Shown piece after piece: positions 54,557 to 63,980 of a DNA stretch of 64,000 bases (position 1 is its first letter; every line of letters begins with the position of its first letter). The notes under the pieces were generated by a model. The model ran no database searches and was not told the origin of the DNA. It saw only the letters and a program-made list of their open reading frames with translations. This DNA comes from Sutcliffiella sp. FSL R7-0096. GTDB lineage: Bacteria > Bacillota > Bacilli > Bacillales > Bacillaceae_I. The stretch is taken from NCBI RefSeq assembly GCF_038595065.1, contig NZ_CP152003.1:2274001-2338000 (forward strand). Direction: 5' to 3'. A program made the position numbers and the translations under genes.

Positions 54557-56164
54557 TTATCCTGCCATATCGCGGTTGCGAAACCCTACAAAACCAACAA
54601 TCGTAAGAACGATGGCAATCAGTGTGAGGACTGAAATGGTCAGATAGTTGATTTCTTCCACTGGAAGTTGTGGAATGTGTCCATATGGAGAAAGGTTTGC
54701 CATCCATTCAGGTAGCTTCAGCATGCCACCAAGATAAACAACAAAGAATGAATAGCCTAGTATAAGCCAAGTGAGACCTGTCAGTTTCGGCTTTAAGCCA
54801 ATTGTAGCAACTCCGATACCAGTCATAATCCACAAAGCAGGCAAATAGACCAACCCGGCCTTTAAAAACGACTGTAAGGATATTGGGTCGTCCATGACTG
54901 AATCTGCTGCCACCCATAAGCCCAGTATAGCTAGAAGCAACATCACAAAACCAAAAACCAAAGACAAAGTCAAGTAGCTTCCTAATAACCTGGAACGAGA
55001 AACAGCTCTCGCAAGGATATGCTCAGTATGCCCCCTTTTCTCCTCCCCTTTAAGCTTCAATAAAAACATAATGGGAGGAATGGTGCAAATCATGGAGATA
55101 ATGGCCATAAGCATGGTCATAAACTGTTCGGTCAATGTGAATCCTTCAACCGGTGGAAGCATCTCAGCGATCATTTCATTACTTGAAAAGAAAGACTCCA
55201 GATCTCCCAGGACGGAACCATAGGAAGCGCCCAAAATGAACATCCCAATCGCCCATGATATAATTCCTGTCCGCTGAAGCCTGAATGCCAAGCCAAAAGG
55301 GCTTTTTAAAAAGGTTGAAGCGTGAGTCTTTCCAGGCTTGGTAGCAATAAAACCAGAGCCTAAATCCCTGATAGCATGTAAGGAAAGTGCAACTAGAGCT
55401 ATTAGAGCAGCTATACCTAATGTAAGTAAAATCGGCCACCAATAGTTGTTTACATAAACTTCTGTTCCAAGTATCCAGCCAAGTGGCGAGGTCCAAGATA
55501 ATGCTTCATTACTTACGTCCCCTATTGCTCGAATCAAATACGCTAAACCCAGCACGGAAAAAGACAAGCCGATGGTCCCTCTTGAATTTGCCGAAAGTTG
55601 TGCAAACAAGATTGTTATAGCAGTAAACAGAATCCCTGTTGCTCCAAGCGCTCCCCCATACAAAAGAGAACCATTCAAACTCATGCTCTCAATTCCTAAA
55701 GAGAATAAACTGAAACCAATAATTAGAGCGAGCAGTAGATTTATACAAACCAAAACAATTATTGTAGCGGTCACATTTGCCAGTCTTCCGACAGGTAAGG
55801 AACGGATTAACTCGACGCGACCTTCCTCCTCATCATTTCGTGTATGTCTTGTAACGAGGAGGATGCTCATGATGGCAACCACGATAGCTGTAAATAAAAG
55901 CATCTGGTGCGCCATCATCGGACCTTCTGTATAGTTTTCCAACCCATAGCCTTTCCCGACCATGGCGGTCATGGCAGGATTCTTCATGGTTTCAGCAATT
56001 GCTTGTCTTTCTTGGTCATTCGCATATAACCCCGAAAAAGATGTGGCGGTTAATATCGTTATCAATGTGATTGAAACTAGCCAGATTGGAATACGTACCT
56101 TATCCCGCTTCAACATGAAGAGGATCAGGCTACCCGTGTTACTAAAACGTTGCTTCCACATCAA
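54557..56164 (-). CDS. ABC exporter permease
   Basis: A 535-residue membrane protein with about twelve helices, the two-fold size typical of polyketide/antibiotic exporter permeases. It overlaps its ATP-binding partner gene by four bases. DEEEGRVELIRSLPVGR in the first inner loop matches this group. Controlled with the partner by the divergent TetR gene; substrate unknown. Confidence 0.87.
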   Translation of the reverse strand: MMWKQRFSNTGSLILFMLKRDKVRIPIWLVSITLITILTATSFSGLYANDQERQAIAETMKNPAMTAMVGKGYGLENYTEGPMMAHQMLLFTAIVVAIMSILLVTRHTRNDEEEGRVELIRSLPVGRLANVTATIIVLVCINLLLALIIGFSLFSLGIESMSLNGSLLYGGALGATGILFTAITILFAQLSANSRGTIGLSFSVLGLAYLIRAIGDVSNEALSWTSPLGWILGTEVYVNNYWWPILLTLGIAALIALVALSLHAIRDLGSGFIATKPGKTHASTFLKSPFGLAFRLQRTGIISWAIGMFILGASYGSVLGDLESFFSSNEMIAEMLPPVEGFTLTEQFMTMLMAIISMICTIPPIMFLLKLKGEEKRGHTEHILARAVSRSRLLGSYLTLSLVFGFVMLLLAILGLWVAADSVMDDPISLQSFLKAGLVYLPALWIMTGIGVATIGLKPKLTGLTWLILGYSFFVVYLGGMLKLPEWMANLSPYGHIPQLPVEEINYLTISVLTLIAIVLTIVGFVGFRNRDMAG

Positions 56165-57075
56165 GCTTCCCCTCCCGCTCCTGAAATGGGAGTGTTTCCG
56201 CCTTCATAATGACGCATAAACAAATCTTCCAGTGTTGGAGGAGAGCTCTCCAATTTCACCAGTCCATACTGGCTTACATGTTTCATCACAGTATCGAGTT
56301 CTTCTGAATCCACCTGAAAAGATAAAGTAGAATCTTTTTGTTCAATTTCATGTACACCTTTCAACAAACCTAAACCTTCTATCGTTTGTTTCGTTTCAAT
56401 CAAAAGATTTGTTCTAGTTAAGTGTCTCAGCTCATGTAATGTGCCTGTTTCTATGATCTTTCCTTGGCGGATGATTCCAACACGATCGCAGAGCTTCTCT
56501 ACCTCAGAGAGTATATGGCTAGATAAAAGTACACTTTTTCCGGCATCCTTTGCCTCCATTACACATTCCTGAAAAACCATTTCCATTAATGGATCAAGAC
56601 CAGAAGTTGGTTCATCCAATATATATAGATCTGCATTTGAGGCAAATGCAGCAACTAAAGCTACCTTTTGTCGGTTCCCTTTAGAATAGGTTCTACATTT
56701 TTTGGAAGGGTCCAATTTGAATTTTTCCATCAGCTCTTCCCTTTTCCCTTTATCGCTCCCCCCGCGAAGTTTCATGAATAGGTCAATTACCTCTCCCCCA
56801 GTTAAGTTCGGCCATAAAGTCACGTCACCAGGTACATAAGCAATTCTTTTATGGATCTCGACAGCATCCTTCCACGCATCAAGTCCAAATATCTTGGCTT
56901 CCCCATGTGAAGCTTTTAGAATGCCCAATAAGATACGAATGGTGGTGGACTTCCCCGCTCCATTTGGTCCGATGAACCCATATACCTCCCCGCTATTTAC
57001 ATTTAAATTAACCCTGTCCAACGCAGTAAATTTCCCGAAAGTCTTACTCAAGTTCTTTGTCTCTAAAATGGTCAT
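56161..57075 (-). CDS. ABC transporter ATP-binding protein
   Basis: A 304-residue subunit with Walker A GPNGAGKST, signature YSKGNRQKV (altered from LSGGQ), Walker B LYILDEPTSG and SSHILSE. Its stop codon overlaps the start of the permease gene. It belongs to the drug/daunorubicin-type exporters and is divergently arranged with a TetR regulator. Confidence 0.93.
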   Translation of the reverse strand: MTILETKNLSKTFGKFTALDRVNLNVNSGEVYGFIGPNGAGKSTTIRILLGILKASHGEAKIFGLDAWKDAVEIHKRIAYVPGDVTLWPNLTGGEVIDLFMKLRGGSDKGKREELMEKFKLDPSKKCRTYSKGNRQKVALVAAFASNADLYILDEPTSGLDPLMEMVFQECVMEAKDAGKSVLLSSHILSEVEKLCDRVGIIRQGKIIETGTLHELRHLTRTNLLIETKQTIEGLGLLKGVHEIEQKDSTLSFQVDSEELDTVMKHVSQYGLVKLESSPPTLEDLFMRHYEGGNTPISGAGGEA

Positions 57076-57110
57076 TGAAGACCCTCCTCTTCCATATCTG
57101 GTTAAACTTA

Positions 57111-57192
57111 AAAATATGAAATATTTTAACTTATACAGTTCATAATATATATAATATTATCCTTTGACAAGAGTTTATGAAATATTCTATTT
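57111..57192. promoter_or_regulatory. Divergent control region with candidate TetR operators
   Basis: AAAATAT-GAA-ATATTTT (57111-57127) is a perfect inverted repeat just upstream of the ABC genes. The core TATGAAATATT recurs at 57177-57187, immediately behind a perfect -35 TTGACA (57164-57169) that serves the tetR gene, with a weak -10 near 57187. Two copies of one core at both promoters fit joint repression by the TetR protein. Confidence 0.55.
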
Positions 57193-57237
57193 GTTTTATT
57201 ACATATTTTTATTTAAAATAAAGAGGAGGTGAAGGAA

Positions 57238-57822
57238 ATGGACGGTTTTCAACGACGGAGAGAACAAAAGAAGCAAGATATCTTAGATGCGGCACTGACA
57301 CTTTATATGGAATACGGCATTCAAAAAGTATCCATTTCAGAAATTGCGCATAACGCAAATGTTTCGCAAGTAACGATTTATAATTACTTTAAAAGCAAAC
57401 ATAAATTAACAAGTGAGGTGTTTGGATATTACATAAACAAAACTTCCGATGACTTTGAAAAACTCATTCATAGCGATATACCATTCCCGGAAAAAATCAA
57501 ACAGATTATCTTTAATAAGAAAGAAATCTCCAAGCAGATACATGAAGAATTTTATCTCTTTATGATGAAAGAATATTCGGCTGAAGGGAATATCATCGAG
57601 AAAATCTATGTGGAAAAGGCTTTGCCCTATTTTTCCAAACTGTTCAAAGAAGGAAAGGAACAAGGATATGTGGACCCTAACCTCTCCCAAGAAGCGATTT
57701 TATTCTATGTACAGATGCTGAAGGATTATATGCAACGGGAAGATGTGTATCAGAAAGTACTACCACTGACAGAAGATATAACCAATATCTTTTTTTACGG
57801 GATTATCGGGAAAAAGGACTAA
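57238..57822 (+). CDS. TetR family regulator
   Basis: A 194-residue repressor. The N-terminal helix-turn-helix is KKQDILDAALTLYMEYGIQ followed by ISEIAHNANVSQVTIYNYF. The C-terminal ligand domain is unassigned. ATG 57238 follows GAGGAGGTG; the GTG nine bases earlier lies in this site. It is divergent from the ABC exporter and most likely its local repressor. Confidence 0.9.
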   Translation: MDGFQRRREQKKQDILDAALTLYMEYGIQKVSISEIAHNANVSQVTIYNYFKSKHKLTSEVFGYYINKTSDDFEKLIHSDIPFPEKIKQIIFNKKEISKQIHEEFYLFMMKEYSAEGNIIEKIYVEKALPYFSKLFKEGKEQGYVDPNLSQEAILFYVQMLKDYMQREDVYQKVLPLTEDITNIFFYGIIGKKD

Positions 57823-57857
57823 AAAACAGGCTCCCTAAGTTAGGTGCCTGTTTTTTT
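57823..57857 (+). terminator. Intrinsic terminator of the tetR gene
   Basis: AAAACAGGC and GCCTGTTTT pair with ACCT/AGGT-like inner pairing, then T residues; clpP ends close by on the other strand. Confidence 0.82.
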
Positions 57858-57862
57858 GTGTT

Positions 57863-58444
57863 TTATCTTTTTATGATGACCTCATCAATAATCCCATAGT
57901 CTTTTGCTTCCGAAGCAGTCATAAAATTATCCCTGTCGGTATCCCGCTCAATTTTTTCAATTGGCTGTCCAGTATATTCGGCAATCATCTTGTGCAGATC
58001 GTCCTTTAACTTTAAGATTCTACGGGCGGATATTTCAATATCCGTCGCCTGCCCTCTTGCACCCCCGAGTGGTTGATGAATCATAATTTCGCTGTTCGGT
58101 AAGGCCATCCTCTTCCCTTTAGTTCCCGCCATTAGGAGCATCGCGCCGAAAGAAGCGGCCATTCCGATGCAAATGGTCCTTATATCCGGCTTAATATAGT
58201 GCATTGTATCAAGGATGGCAAATCCCGATGTAGTGGAGCCGCCTGGGCTGTTGATGTAGATGGATATCTCCTTATCTGGATCATCTGCGGCAAGAAATAA
58301 AAGCTGGGCAACTACACTGTTAGCGATTTGATCATTGATCTCATCCCCAATCATGATGATCCGATCCTTCAACAGACGGGAATAGATGTCGTAGGAACGC
58401 TCTCCTTTATTGGATTGTTCAATTACATAAGGTATGGTGGTCAT
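57863..58444 (-). CDS. ClpP protease paralogue
   Basis: A 193-residue serine peptidase subunit. [11 protein letters not shown] forms the oxyanion region, [13 protein letters not shown] carries the catalytic Ser, [12 protein letters not shown] the His and [10 protein letters not shown] the Asp. The phenylalanine after the catalytic Ser (usually Met) marks it as different from the main ClpP. The main clpP of Bacillus lies elsewhere, so this is probably a second copy. It follows the ECF sigma gene by 18 bases. Confidence 0.93.
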   Translation of the reverse strand: MTTIPYVIEQSNKGERSYDIYSRLLKDRIIMIGDEINDQIANSVVAQLLFLAADDPDKEISIYINSPGGSTTSGFAILDTMHYIKPDIRTICIGMAASFGAMLLMAGTKGKRMALPNSEIMIHQPLGGARGQATDIEISARRILKLKDDLHKMIAEYTGQPIEKIERDTDRDNFMTASEAKDYGIIDEVIIKR

Positions 58445-58462
58445 TTTTTCTTCCTCCTTTTG

Positions 58463-59155
58463 TTATGCTGCACACTTAAATACATTACTTGGAGGTGGAG
58501 TAGAGAGTGATTGATTTATACCTATAGCTTCCGTTACTGTTGCAAATAGTGTAGGCAAAGCCTTTATCAAAGAACTTGGATCTTCATCCCGGAGACTGTC
58601 CTGGAATAACACCGGAAGGATTTCCCTTTCTTTCTCGTTCCAGAAGTTTTCGATAAAATCACTTTTAGTCGTTTCCTCATTTTCCAGTCGTTTTCTAGAA
58701 CGGTGTAAAGAGGATTTAATGGCACCCTCAGTTGTTCCTAAAAGGTTTGCTATCTCTAAAGCCTGATAATCAAACGCTTCTTTCAGGAAGAATATGATGG
58801 CTTGTTTTGGTGTCATATTCTTTAAAAGGAATTCTGTCGTGATGATTGCTTTTTCCATATGAGGAATTGAAGACGTTTGCTCGTCCGGGACCTCCTGCAA
58901 GACTTCATTTTGTCTCTTACGTACAATATCAATCCACTTGTTGTAAGCAATCTTTTTTAGCAACCGATTACTTATAACCGCGGAATTACTGTAATGTTGA
59001 ATTGTTTTGGTAATGGCTTCTTGAGCAAGATCACTCCCGTCCCATTCATTTTTTGTGAGAAAAATGCAATACCTAAGCAAATTTTGATATTTCTCATATA
59101 GTTCCTCATCATAGAAGACTGTTGATTTACACTGATCTCCTTCTGCATTTTTCAT
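58463..59155 (-). CDS. ECF-type sigma factor
   Basis: A 230-residue sigma factor. Region 2 spans about residues 20-90 (DLAQEAITKTIQHY, KKIAYNKWIDIVRKRQN) and region 4 about 105-155 (MTPKQAIIFFLKEAFDYQALEIANLLGTTEGAIKSSLHRSRKRL). A C-terminal extension of about 70 residues is unlike short ECF factors and may regulate activity. No anti-sigma gene is next to it; instead clpP follows directly. Confidence 0.85.
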   Translation of the reverse strand: MKNAEGDQCKSTVFYDEELYEKYQNLLRYCIFLTKNEWDGSDLAQEAITKTIQHYSNSAVISNRLLKKIAYNKWIDIVRKRQNEVLQEVPDEQTSSIPHMEKAIITTEFLLKNMTPKQAIIFFLKEAFDYQALEIANLLGTTEGAIKSSLHRSRKRLENEETTKSDFIENFWNEKEREILPVLFQDSLRDEDPSSLIKALPTLFATVTEAIGINQSLSTPPPSNVFKCAA

Positions 59156-59349
59156 ACTGAATCACTCCTTTACTCCACTCTATTATCTAAACGTTTCATA
59201 CGCCCCTGAAGATACGGGGTAATTTTAAAATCTTTTAGAAAATCTGTAAACATACTGTAAAGAAAAATACCCCCACAATTTCTACGTTATTCATTAATAT
59301 TATATATACAATACATAACCAAGTATCATTATGTTCATGGGAGGTAACT

Positions 59350-59673
59350 ATGCAAACATATGTAAAGGATTCTTTATTAGAATGGAAGGAAGATATGCTT
59401 AAGCAAAAAAAGGAGATAGATGATGAATATGAAAAAGTAAAATCCGATCTCCAGCTATACTCCATAAAGTTCAGTATCACAAAACAAGTGATACAATCTA
59501 CCATAAATGATGAAATCATTGAAAATATCAAAGAGTCCTATCACAGACCTTATGAAGAAAAGTTCCATGAACTTAAACAATACATAAAAGAATTAGATGA
59601 AAAGCGTAAAGTGTTTCAAATGTTTGTAGATAAGATAGATAAAGTAAGTGATACAGAATTGGTGGAAAAATAG
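59350..59673 (+). CDS. Coiled-coil protein of unknown function
   Basis: A 107-residue, highly charged helical protein (LLEWKEDMLKQKKEIDDEYE...). No signal peptide or domain is recognised. ATG 59350 follows GGGAGG and a terminator follows. It stands alone between the sigma and fumC genes. Confidence 0.7.
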   Translation: MQTYVKDSLLEWKEDMLKQKKEIDDEYEKVKSDLQLYSIKFSITKQVIQSTINDEIIENIKESYHRPYEEKFHELKQYIKELDEKRKVFQMFVDKIDKVSDTELVEK

Positions 59674-59683
59674 AGATACTTAG

Positions 59684-59728
59684 GCTGTCTGGAATTTCAG
59701 TTCGATTTGAAATTCCGACAGCTCTTTT
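59684..59728. terminator. Bidirectional terminator
   Basis: GCTGTCTGGAATTTCA pairs with TGAAATTCCGACAGC (one bulge), followed by T residues, between convergent genes. Confidence 0.88.
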
Positions 59729-59731
59729 TCT

Positions 59732-61117
59732 TTATTGTGGCTTTACCATTTTACTTGGATCTACAAAGGCATCGAATTCATCTTCTGTAAGCAACTCCAA
59801 TTTAAGTGCAGCCTCTTTTAAAGTGGTCCCCTCAATATGTGCAAGTTTGGCGATTTGCGCTGCTTTTTCGTATCCTATATGGGGATTCAAGGATGTCACC
59901 AGCATTAGAGAGTTTTGAAGGTGCAACGCAATCTTTTCAAGATTAGGTTCCATTCCGCTGACACATCTATCGTTGAAACTATTCATGCTATCTGTCAAAA
60001 GCGTGACAGACTGAAGGAAATTGTAGATGATGACTGGCTTGAACACATTCAATTCGAAATTCCCTTGGCTTGCAGCAATTCCAATCGTGACATCATTGCC
60101 CATTACTTGCGTTGCAACCATTGTCAGTGCTTCACTTTGGGTAGGATTGACTTTGCCTGGCATAATGGAGCTTCCGGGTTCATTTTCCGGAATGATTATC
60201 TCCCCGATTCCGCTTCTTGGACCACTAGAAAGCCACCTGACATCATTGGCTATCTTCATTAAATCAGCGGCAAGTGCTTTTATTGCTCCGTGTACATATA
60301 CAACTTGATCATGACTTGTCAGTGCATGAAATTTATTTGTTGCAGAAGTAAAACTTTTCCCAGTAAGCTGTGTAATCTCTTCCGCCACCATTTCCCCGAA
60401 TTTTGGGTGCGCATTTATACCTGTACCTACTGCTGTTCCTCCAATTGCCAGTTCTTTCATATGAGGGAGGCTTTCTATAATCATCATCTCATCTTTTTCA
60501 AGCATATAATGCCATCCGCTAATCTCTTGGCCCAGTGTCAGTGGGGTCGCATCTTGTAAGTGTGTTCTTCCTATTTTAATGACATCCTTAAATTCCTCTG
60601 ACTTTTGAAGCAAGGTCTCTTTTAGTCTAGTTAGAGCTGGAAGGAGTCTTTCCTCCACTGCTAATACGCCAGCGATGTGAAGGGCAGTGGGGAACGTGTC
60701 ATTGGAGCTTTGTGACATATTGACATCATCATTTGGATGAATCTTTTCATTTAGTTTTTTTTCATTCAAAAGCTGGTTTGCTCTATTGGCAATCACTTCG
60801 TTTACATTCATATTGGTTTGTGTCCCACTACCTGTTTGCCACACAGCTAAAGGGAACTGATCATCCCATTTTATATCGATTATCTCGTCTGAGGCTTCTG
60901 TGATCGCTTGGGATTTTACGGTGGATAGCTTGTTTAACTTTTCATTACTTTTGGCTGCTGCTTTTTTTAATAGCGCAAAAGCGTAAATAATCTCTAATGG
61001 CATCTTCTCAGTACCAATAGCAAAATTTTCGATGCTCCTTTGAGTTTGTGCCCCCCATAGTTTATCCTTTGGAACCTTTATCTCTCCCATTGTATCTTTT
61101 TCAATTCGGTATTCCAT
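59732..61117 (-). CDS. fumC: Fumarate hydratase class II
   Basis: Interconverts fumarate and malate in the TCA cycle. The 461-residue protein shows [27 protein letters not shown] and the signature [16 protein letters not shown] 61117 follows AAAGGGGAG; an upstream frame of eight codons has no site. No iron cluster is expected in class II enzymes. Confidence 0.96.
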   Translation of the reverse strand: MEYRIEKDTMGEIKVPKDKLWGAQTQRSIENFAIGTEKMPLEIIYAFALLKKAAAKSNEKLNKLSTVKSQAITEASDEIIDIKWDDQFPLAVWQTGSGTQTNMNVNEVIANRANQLLNEKKLNEKIHPNDDVNMSQSSNDTFPTALHIAGVLAVEERLLPALTRLKETLLQKSEEFKDVIKIGRTHLQDATPLTLGQEISGWHYMLEKDEMMIIESLPHMKELAIGGTAVGTGINAHPKFGEMVAEEITQLTGKSFTSATNKFHALTSHDQVVYVHGAIKALAADLMKIANDVRWLSSGPRSGIGEIIIPENEPGSSIMPGKVNPTQSEALTMVATQVMGNDVTIGIAASQGNFELNVFKPVIIYNFLQSVTLLTDSMNSFNDRCVSGMEPNLEKIALHLQNSLMLVTSLNPHIGYEKAAQIAKLAHIEGTTLKEAALKLELLTEDEFDAFVDPSKMVKPQ

Positions 61118-61210
61118 ATATGTACTCCCCTTTCTATTCATTACTTACTATTTACCTCTATTGTTAAAAGAAAAACGTAGGCTTTTCAGATAAGTATTTC
61201 TTTAAGTGCA

Positions 61211-61245
61211 CAAAAATAACCTGCCTCTCATTTGAGAAACAGGTT
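61211..61245 (-). terminator. Intrinsic terminator of trhO
   Basis: On the minus strand AACCTG...CAGGTT with inner CTCA/TGAG pairing, then ATTTTTG. Confidence 0.78.
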
Positions 61246-61251
61246 AGCTAA

Positions 61252-62214
61252 TTAGTTTGTAACTTCTTCTTTAATTGCATCCACTCTTTTGCTGACTTCT
61301 TCTTCTGTTAGATCGTGTTCTGTAATATAGCGGTTTCTTGGGTGTACACGGCATTCATGTGAGCAACTGCGCAGGTATTTGTGTTCGTTTTCTTCTGAGC
61401 TCAAGATCTTTTTATTACACTCAGGGTTTGCACAGTTTACATAACGCTCGCAAGGTTCACCGCTAAAATGATCTTTACCAACCACCACATGCTCTTTCTG
61501 GTTGATAGGAACACTGATCCGCTCATCAAATACGTAGCATTGTCCATCCCATAGTTCTCCTTGCACTTCAGGATCTTTCCCGTAAGTGACGATTCCCCCA
61601 TCCAACTGGGATACATCCTCAAAACCTTCTTCAAGTAACCATCCGGAGAACTTTTCACAACGCACCCCGCCAGTACAATACGTCAGGATCTTTTTGCCTT
61701 CAAATTCCTTTTTATTTTCTTTGATCCATTGAGGAAGCTCCTTGAACGTGTTGATGTCAGGTTTTATTGCCCCACGGAAATGCCCTAGATCGTACTCATA
61801 ATCATTGCGAGCATCGATTACAACCGTATCTTCACTTTGTAGTGCTTCCAACCATTCTTTCGGTTTTAAGTGTTTACCTGTTGTTTTACGGGGATCGATA
61901 TCATTTTCCAATCGTAAGGTCACCAATTCTGGACGATAGCGGACCTTCATCTTTGGGAAAGTGTGTTCGGATACTTCATCTACTTTATACGTAATGTCTG
62001 AGAACAATGGATGTGCATTCATATGTGCTATATAAGCATCTGTTTGCTCTACCGTCCCTGAGACTGTACCATTGATTCCTTCTTTTGCAATTAAAACACG
62101 ACCTTTTATACCTAGGTCATTACAGAATTCTAGATGTTGCTGAGTGATCTCTTCAGGATTCTCAATATCCACATATTTATAATACAATAATACTCTATAG
62201 TCTTGACTCATCAT
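61252..62214 (-). CDS. trhO: tRNA uridine(34) hydroxylase, rhodanese family (TrhO)
   Basis: A 320-residue protein. The N-terminal acylphosphatase-like part is followed by a rhodanese domain with [19 protein letters not shown] and the active loop [15 protein letters not shown], then a C-terminal cysteine-rich tail ([15 protein letters not shown]) that may bind zinc. The family hydroxylates U34 in tRNA using oxygen. The start is ATG 62214 or 62211; a TTG at 62223 is less likely. Confidence 0.92.
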   Translation of the reverse strand: MMSQDYRVLLYYKYVDIENPEEITQQHLEFCNDLGIKGRVLIAKEGINGTVSGTVEQTDAYIAHMNAHPLFSDITYKVDEVSEHTFPKMKVRYRPELVTLRLENDIDPRKTTGKHLKPKEWLEALQSEDTVVIDARNDYEYDLGHFRGAIKPDINTFKELPQWIKENKKEFEGKKILTYCTGGVRCEKFSGWLLEEGFEDVSQLDGGIVTYGKDPEVQGELWDGQCYVFDERISVPINQKEHVVVGKDHFSGEPCERYVNCANPECNKKILSSEENEHKYLRSCSHECRVHPRNRYITEHDLTEEEVSKRVDAIKEEVTN

Positions 62215-62392
62215 TATCACCAATACCTTTATTAAATTTATCTATTTACATAGTTGACATAATTGTTTCTATATATAAGAAGTTACAACATATTACTATA
62301 TCAAAAATATTAGGAATGTGACAAGTTTTTATTACTATAACGCAAAGTGGTTGTTTTAATTCCTATGTTATTGCTTAAAATGTATTGATTAA

Positions 62393-62491
62393 ATTAAGAA
62401 AGGTGTCATTAGGGATTATTTTCATCGGGATCCCATTGGGAATAAGCCGGAACATCTATTGGAAGTAGAGGATTTTGGTATTGGAGATTAA
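62393..62491 (+). pseudogene. Short C-terminal gene remnant
   Basis: An open stretch of 32 codons without start reads YFHRDPIGNKPEHLLEVEDF and then GIGD-stop. It looks like the end of a lost gene; a stop lies immediately upstream. Family unknown. The rest of the gap from 62215 to 62541 shows nothing else. Confidence 0.4.
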
Positions 62492-62494
62492 AAC

Positions 62495-62528
62495 ATAAGA
62501 AGAGTAGCATCTAAGCTGCTCTTCTTAT
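62495..62528. terminator. Bidirectional terminator
   Basis: ATAAGAAGAGTAGC and GCTGCTCTTCTTAT pair (one G-T or mismatch) around a 6-base loop, between the remnant and the minus-strand HTH gene. Confidence 0.85.
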
Positions 62529-62541
62529 ATTTACATGGAGG

Positions 62542-63588
62542 TTATTTTATTGAACCTATATAGGACAGAGATTCTACATCTACAGAATCATAGGAACCAT
62601 CGAGTATTTTTCTTATATCCTCAAGCATCGTCTGCAGATCAACATCTTCTCCTTTCTTACCGGAGAATGCTTCTGCAACAAAGAAGGGTTGGGTTAAGTA
62701 TGCTTCTAATCTTTCCCCTCTTTTATACGTTTGTATCTCAGTATCAGGGAGTAGTTTCATTCCTCTTACTTGAACAAGTGAGCGTAATTCACGGTATCGT
62801 CTTAGAAGCTTTTGCGAGCGTTGTTGTATGGATAAGTGGTGTTGATCTAGGTGGGCACCTTCTAATACGGATGAGGTGGATTGTAAGGGATTAATTGCCG
62901 GATATTTATATCTTGCTGCAAGATCTGCATCAAATTGCCATATTGTTTCTAATGGTCCATAAGGAAGTTCTTCATCTACAACTTGCCCACTTAAATCTAG
63001 AAGGAATGTTGTAACTGTAGTCATCCCTACCATCTCTAACTTATTATGAAGGTCTTGGATGTTCCCATTTGCTACATGGCCACGATCTGCAGCAAAAACT
63101 ATTTCTATATTTGGTCCAAGTTCCATGATTTTTTGATAAGCTTCTTCTATTGAATTAACAGTATAATCGACATAGTCAAGGATATCGTCCACTTCGGGAT
63201 GTTCTCCCTTAGGTGTGAGCATGAGGGTATTGTATCCCTCTCGTTTAAGCCGATAATACAATTCTGCCAACACGACAAGTTGCCCCATACCTGGTCGTGC
63301 TACAAGCCCATTGGTGCCTCCTTTAGTCAATGGAGCCAACAAATCGATCGCTTTTATTTTCGTTTCAATCATGTCAACCTTCTCCCCTCTCAGTATCAAT
63401 TCATCCAAGCTACACTCTGCTAATTCTGTTAACGCAATAATGGTGCGAACCTCTGCTCTTCCAACTGGGATTTTCCCTGTGCACAGATTTGAAACCGTGG
63501 CGGGTCTTAAACCAACCGATTTGGCCGCACTTGTGAGGTTTGGTACCTTTCTACGCAATAAAGCAACATTCAATCTCACATTTTCCAT
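62542..63588 (-). CDS. Helix-turn-helix protein fused to an F1-ATPase beta-like core
   Basis: A 348-residue protein. Residues 1-60 hold a Cro/XRE-like helix-turn-helix (SAAKSVGLRPATVSNLCTGK). Residues 76-345 align by eye with the F1-ATPase beta subunit: KAIDLLAPLTKGGTNGLV, YPAINPLQSTSSVL, RYRELRSLVQVRGM, AYLTQPFFVAEAFSGKKGE, and the YDSVDVESLSYIGSI end. The P-loop GGAGVGKT is replaced by ARPGMGQL, so the ATP-binding Lys and Thr are lost, the N-terminal barrel is absent and the DELSEED loop is changed. It is therefore not an ATP synthase subunit; a regulatory role is inferred. ATG 63588 follows GGAGGTG. Confidence 0.85.
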   Translation of the reverse strand: MENVRLNVALLRRKVPNLTSAAKSVGLRPATVSNLCTGKIPVGRAEVRTIIALTELAECSLDELILRGEKVDMIETKIKAIDLLAPLTKGGTNGLVARPGMGQLVVLAELYYRLKREGYNTLMLTPKGEHPEVDDILDYVDYTVNSIEEAYQKIMELGPNIEIVFAADRGHVANGNIQDLHNKLEMVGMTTVTTFLLDLSGQVVDEELPYGPLETIWQFDADLAARYKYPAINPLQSTSSVLEGAHLDQHHLSIQQRSQKLLRRYRELRSLVQVRGMKLLPDTEIQTYKRGERLEAYLTQPFFVAEAFSGKKGEDVDLQTMLEDIRKILDGSYDSVDVESLSYIGSIK

Positions 63589-63781
63589 TATTTACACCTC
63601 CTGTTACTTTATAGAGTAAATGATTTTATCTTATAAGGCAATATTCATTTACGTTTAAAGGTAATTATTTTTACTCTTGTTAAAAACCACTTGGATTGTA
63701 ACTTATCGGAGGCAGATTGTAACTTTTTCCGAAGTTATTGTAACTTTCTTACCGGTTATTGTAACAATAAGGAAAAACAAC
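63589..63781. other. Intergenic region upstream of the HTH/F1-beta-like gene
   Basis: No gene is seen. TTGTAACTT-like words recur four times between 63695 and 63770 (GATTGTAACTT, TTATTGTAACTT, TTATTGTAAC), a short irregular repeat of unknown meaning. Confidence 0.45.
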
Positions 63782-63807
63782 AAAAAAAGAGCAGCACCCA
63801 GCTGCTC
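63782..63807 (-). terminator. Intrinsic terminator, minus strand
   Basis: GAGCAGC and GCTGCTC pair around ACCCA; on the minus strand seven T residues follow. It would close a gene lying to the right of the window. Confidence 0.78.
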
Positions 63808-63852
63808 TCAGACTGTTGACCAATCCAATTTATTTTTAAAAATGCATATAAT

Positions 63853-63980
63853 TGTTGATTTGCGTTTCAGACGCTTCGCTTTCCGCGGGCGGTCCGGGAG
63901 CCTCCTCGGGCTACGCCCTGCGGGGTCTCCCATGTCCCTTCCTCCCGCAGGAGTCTGCGCGTCTTCCACTACGATCAACA
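63853..63980. repeat. GC-rich dispersed repeat, copy C
   Basis: Shares CGCTTCGCTTTCCGCGGGCG, GGGAGCCTCCTCGG, CGGGGTCTCCCAT and CCTCCCGCAGGAGTCTGCG with the other copies. Its ends TGTTGAT and ATCAACA are inverted repeats. It contains many internal palindromes and would form a long folded structure in DNA or RNA. Confidence 0.85.
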
